Shown here one piece after another: positions 11,408 to 25,115 of a stretch of DNA of 64,000 bases. The number at the start of each line of letters is the position of its first letter. Within the stretch, counting starts at the first letter, position 1. Source of the DNA: Nephromyces sp. MM_2019. Its lineage: Eukaryota > Apicomplexa > Aconoidasida > Nephromycida. The notes beneath the pieces are model-generated. The model was not told the origin of the DNA, made no database searches, and saw only the letters and a list, made by a program, of their open reading frames with translations. The stretch spans positions 62,001 through 126,000 of the forward strand of contig JADHZB010001530.1 of the NCBI GenBank assembly GCA_015657535.1, in the 5' to 3' direction. The translations under genes were made by a program, and so were the position numbers.

Positions 11408-14400
11408 CTAATCATTGTCAAGCAGGATCATCTCAGGAGTTCGTTCAAGCTTTACATTGTCCAAGTACACTATGCGCACTTGGAACTGCAAACAGAAAAA
11501 TCTACATAGAAAAATGTTGACTATTTGTCAACTAATTCACCAGAATTCCTCCTTCAAACAACTCAAAGAATAAGGTATTAGCACAGCAACAAGAAATGTT
11601 GCTATAAAAACAAATTTTTTTTTCTCAAAGGATAATTTAATGCAAAGATAAATACAGCGTGTTTATTAGACTTCGATCAAAATTCTTAGTTTAAAAAATT
11701 CTTGTCTTGTTCAGCCAGCTTAAAATGTTTTCAGCCTTAACATGTGCCCTCAGCGAAATTTTAACGGAAAGATGATGCAGTATAACTGCATATCAAAATC
11801 TGATTTTTTCAAAGGGTAGCAATGGTGACCTGGCTTCCACGGATACCTGCAAAAAAAGTGCTTGCATGTCACTGTAGTTTTTCAAGCATGTAGCAACATA
11901 AGTAAATCCCCGAATGTAATTCAAAAACTTTTGTCCAACATTACCAAACTTATTCTCTATTCATAATTTATACAAAAAATGATCTTTACGAAAAGCTCTG
12001 CGCAGTTTTCACAATATCCCCCTATAGCAGAGCTTCCTGATGATATCGATAGAATGATCTGCAGGTTTAGGTTTAGGATATCTTTACACAAAAAAAAGAT
12101 AAAATAATGCAGTTTCGGCAGGTACGATTAAAAGATCAAAGCTTGCGACGATAAAGGAGTAAGCTAAAAAAGAACTATAAACCAAGTCGGACACGTTCCA
12201 CAAAGGATGCAAACTGAGTGAAATAAGCTTCAATGGCCATTAGTATAACTTTGAGAGCAAAGCTAATTTTTCAAAGGCAACAAGAAGACACACATAAGGA
12301 GACTGGAATCGTATAAAATGGCACATCAATTTCGCCACAAAGTGGGAAGGGTATTCCCTAAAAGTAATCCTTGATGACAATATTCAAAATGCTATTAATA
12401 GCTGTGCCCAAAATGGCAACCTTAATATAAGAACTTGTCATGCAAACATAGCCAATTCATCCTCCTTATAGTCATGTATTTTTACCCTGCAATATTTACG
12501 CTGCTTCAAGACACATTTTAGTCACAAACGTTAGCGCAAGAAATTTCGCCAAAACAGAGGTAGAATGAAGGCAAAAATTCATTCGTTACAAATGTTTCGC
12601 TAAAAAACATTTTTAAAAGATAAATATGAAGCGATTATCATTTACTTTGGGGAAAAGCATATGAATAAGCTGTACAGCAAGGGAAGGTACTAAAAAAAAG
12701 CTTAAGCGGACTAAGCAGGGATTCTTAATAGAAGGGAATTATACCGTTGCTACGCTGGTGAGCAACAGCCAGCAAAAATCACTCAAAAAGATAAGCGCAC
12801 ACTTACGCCTTCAGGAGCCAATACCCTCAACATACAGTAGCTTGACGAGTTCACTGCAAACCACCCAAGTCCATAAATATGAATATCGACTATGGCCCTT
12901 CTAATATTCCTTCCACAAATCTGAGCAAGCAGAAAAATGCTGCAATGCACTGATGGTTGAACATTCTTTTTGCAGTAAACCGGGAAGAAGACTATAGATC
13001 TAAACGGGCATAAAAACATCCAGATTACCACTGAAGGAAATAATTTTGATGCAATTTTAAATACTGTTACGATGTATGGATTAGATAAAAAACCAGTCAT
13101 ATTAAGCAATTATGGTTTAATTTAAGGTAAAGTATCTTAATATACTACCCGATGAATTCGGACAATCTTTACTACCCTTTACTTGGAAAAATTGATTTAG
13201 TCAAACAGCGAGAAATACCGCAGTATACAGAATTAAGGTCGCAAATCAGCAATTAGGACTAAAAGAGCACATAAAAACAAGCGTCTAAGTAAAGCTGCCA
13301 ATTGGTCGCTCATTTTACTGGAGGGTTTATGGCTCTACCTTCTGCCTGTAAAGCTCTACAAAAAACCCTCTAAAAACATTGCTTATTGGCAGCGTTACAC
13401 CATTTTAATCGTGTAATTTCTAAATACCTCAAAATTATGTGGTACAAGTGGAGTCAGTCTTTCGAGATCAGCATATTCTCCAGGCGGGTATAAATCATTT
13501 CCCACGTGTGTCCTGAAAAAAAACGATAAAGCTTTAATCTTCCGTTTCAGCGTGAACTAGCAAAAAAAGACAGGAAAAAAAAGTAAAGTAAATTGAAATA
13601 TGCAGATAAGTATATATATCTAATCTATCACCTATGGTACGCATTAATGAAGAATGCATACGTTAAAAATGCTTGATATAGATCACATACGAGGATAATG
13701 GAAAAATTCCCAATTTTCAAAAGCTATTGGCAAGCTGAAGGTAAAAAAAAAGCCATTTTTCTAGATAGTACTCTATGAAAAAAATTTAACTTAGTTCAGA
13801 ATGCTAAAGAAAAAATAAATACTGAATTTTCAAATACAATACCTGTAGTACTATAGCAACAGCACGCACGAAAGTTTTATTCCCAAATAATAAGACGGAT
13901 CGTCACGCATTTAAGTGTTCGTCTGCCTTCTCTAAGTTGGAGAAGTGGATGAATAAGCCTCAAAAAAACTACAGAATTTAACGAGAATCAGCGGCCAAAA
14001 ACCCCACAGGATCAATAACTCCTTTAATATGCAATGCTATCAAAAATTCAGCAAAGGAAAGCGATAAAATTAAACGTTGCCAATATAATTTGTTTTACCG
14101 TCTTCGAAAATATTTTTTGAAATGATCAAAATACCTTAAGAATCTATCAATAAACGGCGTCTTGCAACGACCGAGCTTGAGCTTATCGGAAAAGTAAGGA
14201 GTTATCATGCACCTTCCTCCCTCATTAACTTCTACTCGAGCCATTCCTCCTAACAAGAGAGTTCTATCCGGCATAAGGCTAATACTCCGTTTCGAAGACG
14301 CATATTTACTTGGAAGAAGACTCCTAATTTCATCCTGAAAAAGATACGAGAGACGATTTAAAATACTTTTTAATTTGACGTGCATTGTTTAAAAAAGGGT

Positions 14401-17400
14401 AGGCAATCACCTAAATCAGTTCAAGGAGACAAAAAGATATTAAGGATGAGTACTAAGCAAAGAAAAAGTCTTCTTTCCAAGCTCGAAAAAGCAATAAATG
14501 AAAAAAAATAATCTTTTCTATTTAAATTTTCTTTTGAAGAAACTATGTGTGAATTGTTTATATCTTTTTCTTGCAAAATTTAGCGAAAAATAATTCTTTT
14601 TCTTCAATGCAAGTGCTACAAACAGCCAAGATACCTTCGAAAATAAAAGTTTAATACAAAAAACTGCCTTCAAGTAAAAATATAATTTTAATATAGAAAT
14701 GGGCAGCTCAAGATCCAAAAAGATCTAAATAAACTGCGATATTTGTACCCGCTAATAAATCGAAGAGTCACTGACTAATTGAAAAACTTGGTTTAAGCAG
14801 TAGCAAAAAACATTTAGTCAATCTTCTAATTCTAGTCGTTGCTTTTACAACTGAGTTACCAAATAAGCATGCTAAATCCCAATTATATGGCATATTTAAA
14901 GAGGATTGATAATATTGGTTCTAAATTCGTTTTTTTAGTTGGTCTGGTAAAAAGGATGGTTTCTACGTCATGCAACAAAACAGAAACCAAAAAGCAGTAG
15001 AAATGTTGTACAGCAATTTTCTTTAAAACATCACTTTCTGGCATGCTAGTCAACTAATTTAACTGAAAAAAAAGTCTAAATTTCTGTCGATGGGTTTCGA
15101 TAAAAACCATGCACACTTTTCCAGAAACTAGTAAGAAAACAGATGCAATTTACATTTGAAAGTCGCTCGTGAATAGAGCCAGGAAGCAATAGACCAGGAG
15201 TATCGTACACTGCAAAATTTTCTCCAACGTCAAGTTTCAGGAAGTTCAACGTGGTTCCTGGGAAAGGGCTCGTGGTTATCTGCAAAAACATTTGAACATT
15301 AAAAACTTGGAGCTACAAGCAGTCGTAGAAAAGTTTGCTTCCCTACATATAATTCGCTCCAAGTGAAACTTATGCTAATAGGTTCTACATAGAGCACATT
15401 AGAGCTATGTGTTAATTGAGAATTCATGCCAAGATTGGTAACAAAAATTGGATCTGGATAAGCAATCAAAAAGAAAAAGTAGCAAATAAGAATTATAGAT
15501 TAGCTAAAAATAAAAGAATAGTAAGCAGAATAATAAGTGGCTGCTTATACTACGAGATTAGACAAAATAATGAAACATAATCAACTACCAAAACAAAGCA
15601 ATTCTCAAAAGCAAATAAACCCAAAGTATTAGTAAAAAAAAACAAATTTATAAATACGCAATCTTAAACGATATCCTTTCCATTTAATATTTTTATATTC
15701 CCGCCGCTGACAAGATGCGCACTTACGTTCCGAAAAAAGTTTCTAATTTTATGATTCACAAGCCTTTTAAACCACATACTTTATAAAGTCTCGAAAAATT
15801 TATGTCTCAACGAAAAACAGATTTTTGCAGTTTTAAAAATCAAATGTCTGAAAAAGAGGGTTGAAAGAAGAGTGCATCCACCCAAATAAAACTTCTTATT
15901 ATAAGCCAGTCTTTGTAATCTAAATTTATAGCAATAAATAAAGATATACTTTTTAAAAATGACTTATTAACAGGAAACGTGCGTTTTATAATAATATTAT
16001 CAGCTGCAATTCAAGGTGGAAATAAAACAAATCCCATTAAAGGAACAAGCAGCAGCATCAAAGCCTTAATACACAACGGTCTCACTATATAAAATCGGTG
16101 TTTCCTCTCCTTGAATAATACTAAATGAGGCTTCACTCAACGAAGCACTTAACCCCTTTCAGTCTATATGCTTTGAGCACACAAACACACTTGAAGAAAA
16201 TCATTACCTGCGTTTTTTTTCTCAAATCAGATGAAGATTTTTTGCGGTTATTATCATGATTTCGTTCGCTAGCTGCAATAAGGTGATTCACCAAGGAAGA
16301 TTTCCCAGTATTCGTTACTCCAATAATATAGACATCACGTCTACGTAAACGAGCCTGTTTCCAGATATCCGATAACAAAACTTTCAAACCTTTACCCTTT
16401 AAGGCACTAATCTGTAAGCAATGCAAATTGCTTCAAACACTGAAGGACGGAATTTCAAACAAAATCTACCAATGAAGCCATATAGTAAAAAAATGGGCAC
16501 ACATGCAGAAAAAAAACATCAAAAATTCGAAAACAAAACTGGAAAAGCAAGCTAAAATAGTAGGAAACAGTCGTATTTAATAAGAATGAAATTTTCTACT
16601 CAAAAAGATAGCAAAAGTAAATCGAATAATATCAGGTGAGTGCTGGTTAGCACGATAGGAGAAGAGGGAGGTAGCTAAATAAAAACCAATCAGCAAAGCA
16701 CAGCAAGGAGAAGAGGGAGGAGAAAACACTCACACGCACCAACACACACATGCACAATCCTTTTCTGAGCCTCAATTTCCACCAAATAAAAACCAATCAG
16801 CGAAGCAACAGCAGTGATAGCCATCATGTTTATTACATATAAAAAAGTTCTTATTCTGTCAGAAGATCTTCAAATTTTAAAGGCTATAGATCCAACTTTA
16901 CGGTATTTTTTAGTCAAGCAAGATATAAATTCGCTGTTACACTACATTCTCAACACTCAAGAATTCTTATTATGATATTGGCCTTAGTAGAGTTGAATAA
17001 TAACTACTTCAAAAAGTACCTCCAGATTTGATCTAAGAAAAAAGTCTAAACTTCCACGAAATACTAAAAAAGTACAGAGTGCTCACCAGATGTATGTTGC
17101 ATGGTTTAAGCTGCTTAAGCCCAAACATTTGCATTTGTGAGTGAACCCAGCCAATTATTCTCTGCTCGCTTACTCCTATAGGAAATAAATCAGCCTTATT
17201 AAGCGCCACATATATTGGGTTTTCACCAATCAGCACATCAATTTCTGGAATTATTCTAAAGTCGTGGGCGTCCAAGAGGTATAGAAAAATACACCTAATT
17301 TTGGCAGAGTAAAACCGCTTAATAAGCTCTGTTTGAGCAACTGGCAGAAAAACTAGGGGAAAAAGTTTAAATTCTTGCAGGAATGCATAGAGAGATCCAA

Positions 17401-20400
17401 TGATGCAAAAACATCCTTGATTAAGTACTTCTGTAGTTTCACTAAAAGCTTCGCTATGGTTATTTTTTCTGTTTTCTCGTAAAACATCAAATTTAGCTTC
17501 AAATATAAAACATTGAAGTTATATAAGTATCATGGAATTGAAAATTCCACATGAAGGTCACAAGAATATGATATCTGCAGCATTATAGCAGAAAAGGGCA
17601 ACATACCCACACACACACCCACACACACGAGATACGAGCACAGACATAATCAGTCAGCGCAAGATAAACAAGAGTAGCACTCAGAAAACAAATCACAAAA
17701 GTACACCAACCCCACACCTACATCACCAAGAAAAACCTCACAACCCCCATCCCGGGTGCTCACACCATCTTTTCCCGACATACTACTCACATGACGCCCC
17801 AATCAAACTAAGGCCTGACAAGCTGCTGCCCCATTATTACTATCAGAGGACAGCAAGATTCACTAAAAAGAGCTGCTAAAAATCATGAAAAATATATATT
17901 TCAAAGGGAAAAATGCATGAAATTATGCAAAACAAAGGCAGCAGTTTCAGAAGCAAAACAAATCAGCATTCTTGCTTATTAAAAAGTCCTTGTATCAAGT
18001 TAAAAATTATATATTAAAATATATAAATACCTGCAATAAACATATTTTCTCCTTCCATAATTGAATACTCAAAAAGCATCAAATATACCATTCTACTATA
18101 AATGATATAAGAAAGCGCAATTTCATACATAAAATCGCATAAATTATCAGTAAATTATTCTGGTAAAGCAGGCAGAAAAATGAACAAGAAAATAGCGATA
18201 TTTATGCGTAATGAAACTTGTGAGGAAGCGAACAAATTCTGTGCGATTAACCACACGAGCAGCTCACCTCTTTGTGCGCAGCTTAGACACCAATTTTTTA
18301 AAGTATAAAGGGTTAAAAGATCCATTACCATAGTGATCTATAATTTTGAGATATAGTATTGAGATTTTTACATATATGTAGGCTATTATAGCAACACATT
18401 TTCTGAAGCAGATATCATATGAAAATAACATGTTATTTATCACATTCAAAAAAATTGATTCCACGGAAAAAGTTGAGCGAAAAAGGTTTTAAATTAGCAT
18501 ATTCCGTAATTTTAGCGTTAAGTACACAAACTTTCACAGAGAAAGAGTCTTTCTAGAAAGCAGAAACATCGCGAAGATTTTGTATTCTTAGCGAATGATA
18601 TACACAAGAGAAAAGATCAGCGATTTAGCTTGCACTAGTAAGAAGATGTAATGCAAAAACGAGAAACTTTCCGAATCATAAAAGCTACAAAAAAGATGCG
18701 AAAAGGGGGGGTTTATCAGGTGAAGCGCACACGCAAACGAAATTTAAATAAAAACACCGGCTCAAGCATTGTAATGTCGCTCTAACAAAAATGCGAAAGG
18801 TTGCACACAGCATACTTTCGCCCATACATAATGATATTCCCTTGGAGAATATTTCGAGTAGGAGCCCCCCTTCACACCCATACAAAAAAAACTTCAAAAA
18901 TACACAATTAGTACTACCAAACAATCTGAATCTCCATGTTCTTGCAAGAAAATGATCGTAGCAGGCAGAGCAATGTTCAAGCAAGCTTACACGCACTCAC
19001 CAGCTCTGAGATGAGTAGGAATTGTAGCTTTCGAGCGGATTAAACAGCATCTCTGGCATCGTATCTGATAATTATAAAAGCTTAAATTTAATATGTATAG
19101 CAATATATCAACTCATGTGAGAGATTCTGCATGCTGATGCGGAAGATAATGATAATGCTATTTTTTAGATATAAACTTCCTTATAAAACATTCTCCTTGA
19201 TGATGAAAGAAGGCATTTTATAAAATGAATGCAAGAGTTTAAATTTTTTCACGAGTCTATATGAAAATTTACCCTCCAGGATCAGGAAAAACAAAGAAAT
19301 GCTAACAAAGGGGAAAAACTAAACAGTCCAAACGAAAAACTTGCAATAATTTAACTCAAAATTAAATAAACTAGCGGAGAAAAAAGCAGAATCATAGTTA
19401 TAAAGCCCATAGCAAAAAGTAAAAAAAATTTTGAACCGAGCTAAATCTTGATTAAATCAAAGAGAGAAGTGCAAGGATCGCAAATTAGGCATAATTTTAT
19501 AAAGAGAAGATTTGAAACGGGATAAAAGTAGTTTTTATCTGATACTTTGAAAATAGCACCAAAACCAAAAAAATGCAAATTCTGTTACTACGAATCAGTG
19601 CAAAGCAATCTCTCCTAAATACATTCATCAAAGTAGTGCCATTTGAATGCACATTAAAAGACTTTACGCACAGAAATTTTTTCTTCAAATTTTACGCCAT
19701 TTCCACCTAATGTTATCTCTTTTTCCTTCATCTGATCTTCTTTATTAAAGCCTTAAATTCACCTTATTTATCACATCAGATTATGCCAGCTCATTTGCTA
19801 TTCTATGGCATACTGCAAATACTCTTCATAGTGCACATAAAACCCTCCTCAAGCTTAGAAGAAGATAAAAAAATCGAATCAATTATATATTGATCCAGCA
19901 GAAGAATCAATTGATCTTCATAATCAAGAAGCCCTTTTTAAAATAAAACTGCTTGAATAAATATTAGTCAATTAACAGCAGAAAATTCCAGTGTGTGCAT
20001 ATGAAATATTTCTTAATACCTATAGCATACCTAGCTATGTCACGGGATACAGGTTTCACTATAAAATTGCTAAAAACTAACAAAATTATATTCTAACCTT
20101 TCAAAAAGCAAGAAATTAGGCCCAGAAAATACTCTACAGAGATACATTTATACCATAAAAACAATTATACTATATAGATAAAACTTGCTGGCAAACCTTT
20201 GGAGAAGGCAGAGGAAAATTCTCCGCTTCTTGCAAAACCGCAGAATCCTCGTTTCCTAAATTAGAGTCGGAGAAATCAGAAAGTTAGACAGAATTGAGTA
20301 GAAAAGCACATGATCAAAATGTATAAAAAATAGCAGAAAAAAAAACATTTAGACGGACAATTCTGCACGCAAAAGCAGTAACTTCGAGAAGGCAAGCTAA

Positions 20401-22197
20401 GAACACAGACACCCTTTAGCTTATGCTACACATCAAATTATAGCAGCAATTAACGCAATAAATCTGGGTTTCTTCTTGAGTAAAATATTGAAAAAAGTAG
20501 ACGTACTTTTGGTCGAGTCTTCATCTATCAAACCCACATCAGCGCCGTATTCTTTTTTTCTTTTTTTAAAAAAACCCCCTTTTTCTGCGTGTTTCGTCTG
20601 GAAAACCAAAGTTTTGTGCATATATTCCGATAAAATAAAAGTTTTATTTAAGCACGAAATAATCGATTATTCATTATTTTTTAGTATTTTTTAAAGTCAA
20701 AACGAAAACCTCATGATGCTTACCGTGCAAAAAATTCTCAATTTACAGAACAAAAAGCAAGCAAACGATACTTGACCCTATACAAAAACTAGGGTAAAAC
20801 TATATAATATCATAAACACATCAAAAAAATTATCAATCTTTAAAAAAAAGGCTCCTCAACCTGTAGCTCAACCCCACATGAGCAACAATAATTTGGATCT
20901 ACCAAAAGCTCTGCATTCAGCCCTTCAAAAAATTGGACGTCCTTGAAGCTGCAAGATTAACGTTTGTAGAAATTAGACAAAATTTTCATCCCTGCAAAAA
21001 TGCCGCATTACATTTATTGCACTCTCAAAGTAAAATCTATAAAAAAACCAAATTGCTGATCGGTATTTGTGCAATTCGATTAGCAAGACATTCTACAACA
21101 TACAGTATATAAACACAATCCAAACAAGCATAACAAGCTGTTGCATACAATAGTTGCATCTCAGTAATGATGTTCTTCATTCCCGTTGCTTTCTTACCTA
21201 TTCATAGAATTCAACCTATCTTCAGAATCGCACTCCGTAAGCCTAATAAATTAAGCCAGCACAAAAGATATACTGCCCTTAAACCAGCAGACTAAATATA
21301 TTTCAAAGTAAAAAAGACATTTTGATAAAAAAGAAGGAAAAGGATGCGGGGAAAAGCGTATTAATCCCGTTATACTACGCCAAATCACTAATACTCATTC
21401 TCTGTAAAATTTTGTAAAAAAAAGCAATAACCTTTGAAGCGTTCTGTTTTGTGCTTCCACATCATCTTGCTTCGCTTGAACTTCATTAAGGAATTGCTCC
21501 CAAGCACCTGCTGAGCCTGTACTCCAAGTAACACACAGCCTCCGAATATCTGAAAAGCAGCAACACAGCATATCACCTAAAGAGACTTGAAGACTTTGTA
21601 ATGACTAATACCGCATAAACGAGCAAGATGACTCAGAACGTTGAGAGCAACTGTTTATCGCACACAGAAAGGTAGCGTAACGCCGCTGCAACATATATAC
21701 GCTTCCTTGCCGTGCTAGATTTCAACAAAAGAGTTTATTGATGATTTAAGGTAATGGAATTTCCAAAATACTAGCTATTTTTGAATATTTTTATTATACT
21801 ACGCTGGTTATTGAAATATCTTCTTGTGTACAGCATATTCAAGCTATGAAAGAATAAAAAAAGGGGGTACATTGCATTATTACAGTGCATGATACTTTAG
21901 CCCCAATAATACCATGCAAATTATGCAGCAAAAAACAATTACTAGAAGGTATTTTCTGGTAAAAAAAGGGGTTGTAATTGCCCATCCTGTAAAAATGCTA
22001 TCTTAAAATAATTATTATGAATGCAATATAAACTCTTTATTGAGAGTTGGTGGAGCTACAGAGGTTGAATTGAAAGAGAAAAAGGATCGGGTAGGATATG
22101 CCTCACATGCTACAAGAGCCGCTGTTGAAGAAGGTGTAGTAGCATGTAAAGTATCTATATCCTTAGCTTTTGCAAATTCTTTCCTGCATTTCCTCAT
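11408..22197 (-). CDS. Circularly permuted GTPase, YqeH/NOA1/RIF1 family
   Basis: Thirteen minus exons join in phase: 22107-22197 (ATG), 21432-21549, 20861-20948, 20724-20777, 20507-20597, 18268-18337, 17087-17294, 16208-16411, 15154-15279, 14135-14334, 13428-13512, 12807-12920 and 11408-11485 (TAG), 508 residues. GTPase motifs run in permuted order: G4 NKAD near 203, a G5-like stretch ending [12 protein letters not shown]-loop GVTNTGKSS at 271-279, G2 in PGTT at 315-318 and G3 DTPG at 334-337. [11 protein letters not shown] and IYGLGWFAV are the family's C-terminal landmarks. An N-terminal [10 protein letters not shown] (about 90-99) matches the first half of its zinc finger; the second pair is unclear. 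Relatives help assemble the small ribosomal subunit in bacteria, chloroplasts and mitochondria, so an organellar role is inferred. Exon 20724-20777 is the weakest; the rest fit well. Confidence 0.88.
16676..16812. repeat. Direct repeat of about 29 bases in GTPase intron
   Basis: AAATAAAAACCAATCAGCAA near 16677 recurs near 16784 with CGAAGC for CAAAGC. Between them lie two copies of GAGAAGAGGGAGG and a CA-rich run. The block is inside a GTPase intron and looks like local slippage rather than a mobile element. Confidence 0.65.
17590..17840. repeat. C/A-rich low-complexity patch in intron
   Basis: The + strand carries runs such as ACCCACACACACACCC followed by about 200 bases rich in C and A and poor in G and T. 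Read on the transcribed minus strand it is a G/T-rich patch in the intron upstream of the G4 exon. No gene signal is seen in it. Confidence 0.55.
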
Positions 22198-23427
22198 GAC
22201 TTCAACTCAACTATTTTCGGGCAGAAAAAAGTAAAGAATTTAATAAAAATTCTGTCATGAATCTATAAAAACTTTGCAGAAATATCAGATGTTTTTACTC
22301 GACCCTTAAACTTTATGTTGAATAGTGAGCCGTTCTCTAATTTTTTTTGTATTTTAATCGCATTACGATAAGCGAATTGCTCAAAAACAAATTGTAGCGT
22401 ACTAATAATTTTCCGTTAAGCAGGCGAGAAAGCGAAGATGAAGGGGCAGAATATACGGTTTGCTCTTTCCTGCTAGGCTAGTCCGAAAATGGATGCAAAT
22501 TTGTATAGTAAAAAAACTGCACTTTGCCGTAAGAGTGCTAGCTTTTCCTACTTTTTTCGTATCTATATACATAATTAAAAATTTTACCTTTTTTCACCGG
22601 GATTGCTTCATTCCACGATAATTTCTAAACGGAATATATGAGGATAGTATAAGCGAAATTTAAATTGCAGTTCATATTTTTTTTGAATGCTAGTGATTCC
22701 ATCAAAAAGCACACTCAGTAACACATAAGCTGCTCAGACACATGCCCTGCTTACAGCCTATTCTATAGAACATTACAGTCCAAACGCACACAAATTTTGT
22801 AGAAAAGAAAGCAAAGCCTTTATAATTTAACTTTATAATTTTGGCTAGTGAGCAGGGTATCCTGATGAAAATGCCCAAAGTATTATCGAGAGAGAGTTGA
22901 GTTTTCAAACAGTCAAAAGTAAAATAAGCAAAATATGAGGCTTTTTAGAGAGCCTTAATTGTTGGATGCAGCAACAGCTAAAAGGTATAAACACATACGT
23001 TTTCCCGAAACCCGCAAAATACGACATAAGCTTCATGGTACTGCGGTAGTATGGAAATTCAACTAACAACTAATTGGGTGTACTGCGCTGGCAGACAAAT
23101 CCTCAGCCTATTCATCATTTTTCTAATCCGGTTATGCATTAGGTTTATGCACTAAAAACCAAACTGTGCGGTACTAGCAGTAAATAGAACTAGTAATTTT
23201 ATTTTTAAAAAATGCTCACCTGCCGACGGTGGAAGTAGAAATTTTTTACCGACTCAGCGCTAACACGAAAACCTAGAAAAAGATACGCACAGCAAGAAAA
23301 TGAACCGCCTGGTGACGAAGAAGAAGAAGAAACTGCTAATCATCTGCAAATTTCTGGGTGCATCTCAAGTAAATGATTTTTTATGAAGCAATAAAGAGCT
23401 AGAATTAAAGCGCGATATACACAGGCT
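22198..23427. other. Spacer between two minus genes; nothing supported
   Basis: About 1.2 kb upstream of the GTPase start codon. Short open blocks exist (for example 22702-22908 minus), but none has both splice sites and a recognisable product. A GAAGAAGAAGAAGAA run is at about 23317. The region presumably holds the GTPase promoter, but no motif can be named. Confidence 0.4.
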
Positions 23428-24031
23428 TTAGAGCAGCGAGATTTCCACATTTTTATAACCTTCAACTCGTAATTTCCTCCAACTTGATTTTGCAAAAATT
23501 TCAAATGCATAAGATACTAAGGCATGAGACGATTTATTTTTTTTGATACAAGGTAAAAAGATGCAGCTATTAGCATCACAGAAATAGTTGCGCAGCGCAA
23601 AAAAATTTGTCGTATCAATTATCGCAACATACGCCGCACGTTTATCGAAGATTTCTGAAAGTTCACATGCAAAGGGTTTACCACATTGCTCGCTTGCTAC
23701 TCTAGCTGAAAGCAATATTTGCTAGCGAAATCAAGCGCACGCCTGAATATATTGAAAACATATAAATTAGCACATCCCACTTCAAATTAGCAAATATTGC
23801 ATGTTTTTCATCACCTTTCGGTATATAAAGTGGGGTGTTCAACTGTTGCAACGACCCGCAGGGTATCCATGCTAAAGGCGGGACTTCTGTAGCTTCGACG
23901 ACTAGCGTGAGGGTACACACTTCCAAAGGGATATTAATCGACATTAACAGAATGACGGAGACGAAAGGGAAACCAATCGTGAACAGCAAAGTAACGTAGC
24001 CTAAAGCACTAACAAAAAAGCCCAACCTCAT
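23428..24031 (-). CDS. Small candidate protein with N-terminal hydrophobic segment
   Basis: Exons 23815-24031 (ATG) and 23428-23705 (TAA) join over a 109-base intron with gtgatg donor and ttcag acceptor, giving 164 residues. Residues 1-35 are strongly hydrophobic (MRLGFFVSALGYVTLLF and onward), as in a signal anchor or transmembrane helix. The rest is mixed polar with about six Cys, including GSLQQLNTPLYIP before the junction and SSWRKLRVEGYKNVEISLL at the end. I do not recognise the family. The intron keeps the same frame and contains no stop until a TAG at the acceptor, so an unspliced transcript would encode a shorter 109-residue variant. Local GC is higher than in neighbouring introns, in keeping with coding. 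It could still be two chance open frames. Confidence 0.4.
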
Positions 24032-25115
24032 TGTCTTTAGCCGTAACCTGCGGCATAATACGGCGCTGCCAAGTGGTCATCTTCGAGGGGCTACATGGAT
24101 TATTATGCCATCCATAAAAGTGAACATATTTTCCATAATTGTTCTTCGCACCTCCACTAACATAAAGCTGATAATGTGTTTATCACACCTGGGTCTTCAG
24201 AACCACATTAACGTTATATTAATGTCTTGCTCACTTGTTGAGGAGCAACTTTTTAGTAGTTGATACAACAGCATGTCATTCATTGGGTATGCAGCTTACT
24301 GTGCAGAAATAAAAACCTTCTAAAGGAGCAAAATCGTTTTCACCTATTGATTTTCAGTCCAAAACTATTTTTACGAATTGTGAAATTAATGACCAGGATT
24401 ATTATATGTTAAGGACTCAAGAGATGCTGCCAGCGAAAGAGAATGCTAAAAGGTAGTTATTTATCTGAGCATAATAGCTACCGCAGTTTGAGGCTTCAAA
24501 CAAAGATGAGTTGAGTGGACCGGACACCCTGAGAAGAGCATCAAGTAGTAGACCATTTGATGGAAGAAGCTTGAATATCATAGTAAGTCTTCAGTGTTAA
24601 AGATATCACCGCAAGGAAGTGGCTGCACAGTGTGCTTTTTGAGTTTAATACTCTCTGGTGACCCCCTCGGCCCTACAAAATTCCGCAAATCCCTCGCGAC
24701 TGTTGGTTCCAAGCTTTTGGTTATTGGCTTGCTTTATATTTTCCGTCGCTTATAACTGCTTGCTTAAGCTCTGAAGACTAAATTCGATCTTTCTCTCTGC
24801 AAAATCCTTGCCGATTCAAGTAGGCAGTTCTTCGCCCATCTTCAGGACTTCGTCCGGAAGTTCATATCCTTACAACACGCATAACCAGTAACTACGTTTT
24901 ACCATATGTCTCTGCGACTTCAAATGAAGAGTGATCTCTTCTCCGTTGGCCCTGCGCTTTGGCATTGCTGATAAGCCAATCCCGTGTCACTGCCTAAATA
25001 AAAATCAGGGATCTTCTATACCAGTGTAAAATAGATTTAATAGGTATGGGCGGTGTAGTGTAATGTCAAAAGTGCTCGCTGTCGTGCTTGGGGGCATATA
25101 TCGTTATGTCGAGAC
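24032..25115. other. Intergenic stretch, no gene seen
   Basis: Composition is more balanced than in the flanking genes and stops are frequent in all frames. It separates the candidate at 23428-24031 from the minus exons ending at 25116. Nothing recognisable was found. Confidence 0.45.

Noticed and set aside
22040..22234. 64-codon + frame ([19 protein letters not shown])
   Set aside because: The minus frame over the same bases starts with ATG and splices in phase into the GTPase gene, and the A-rich surroundings favour minus transcription.
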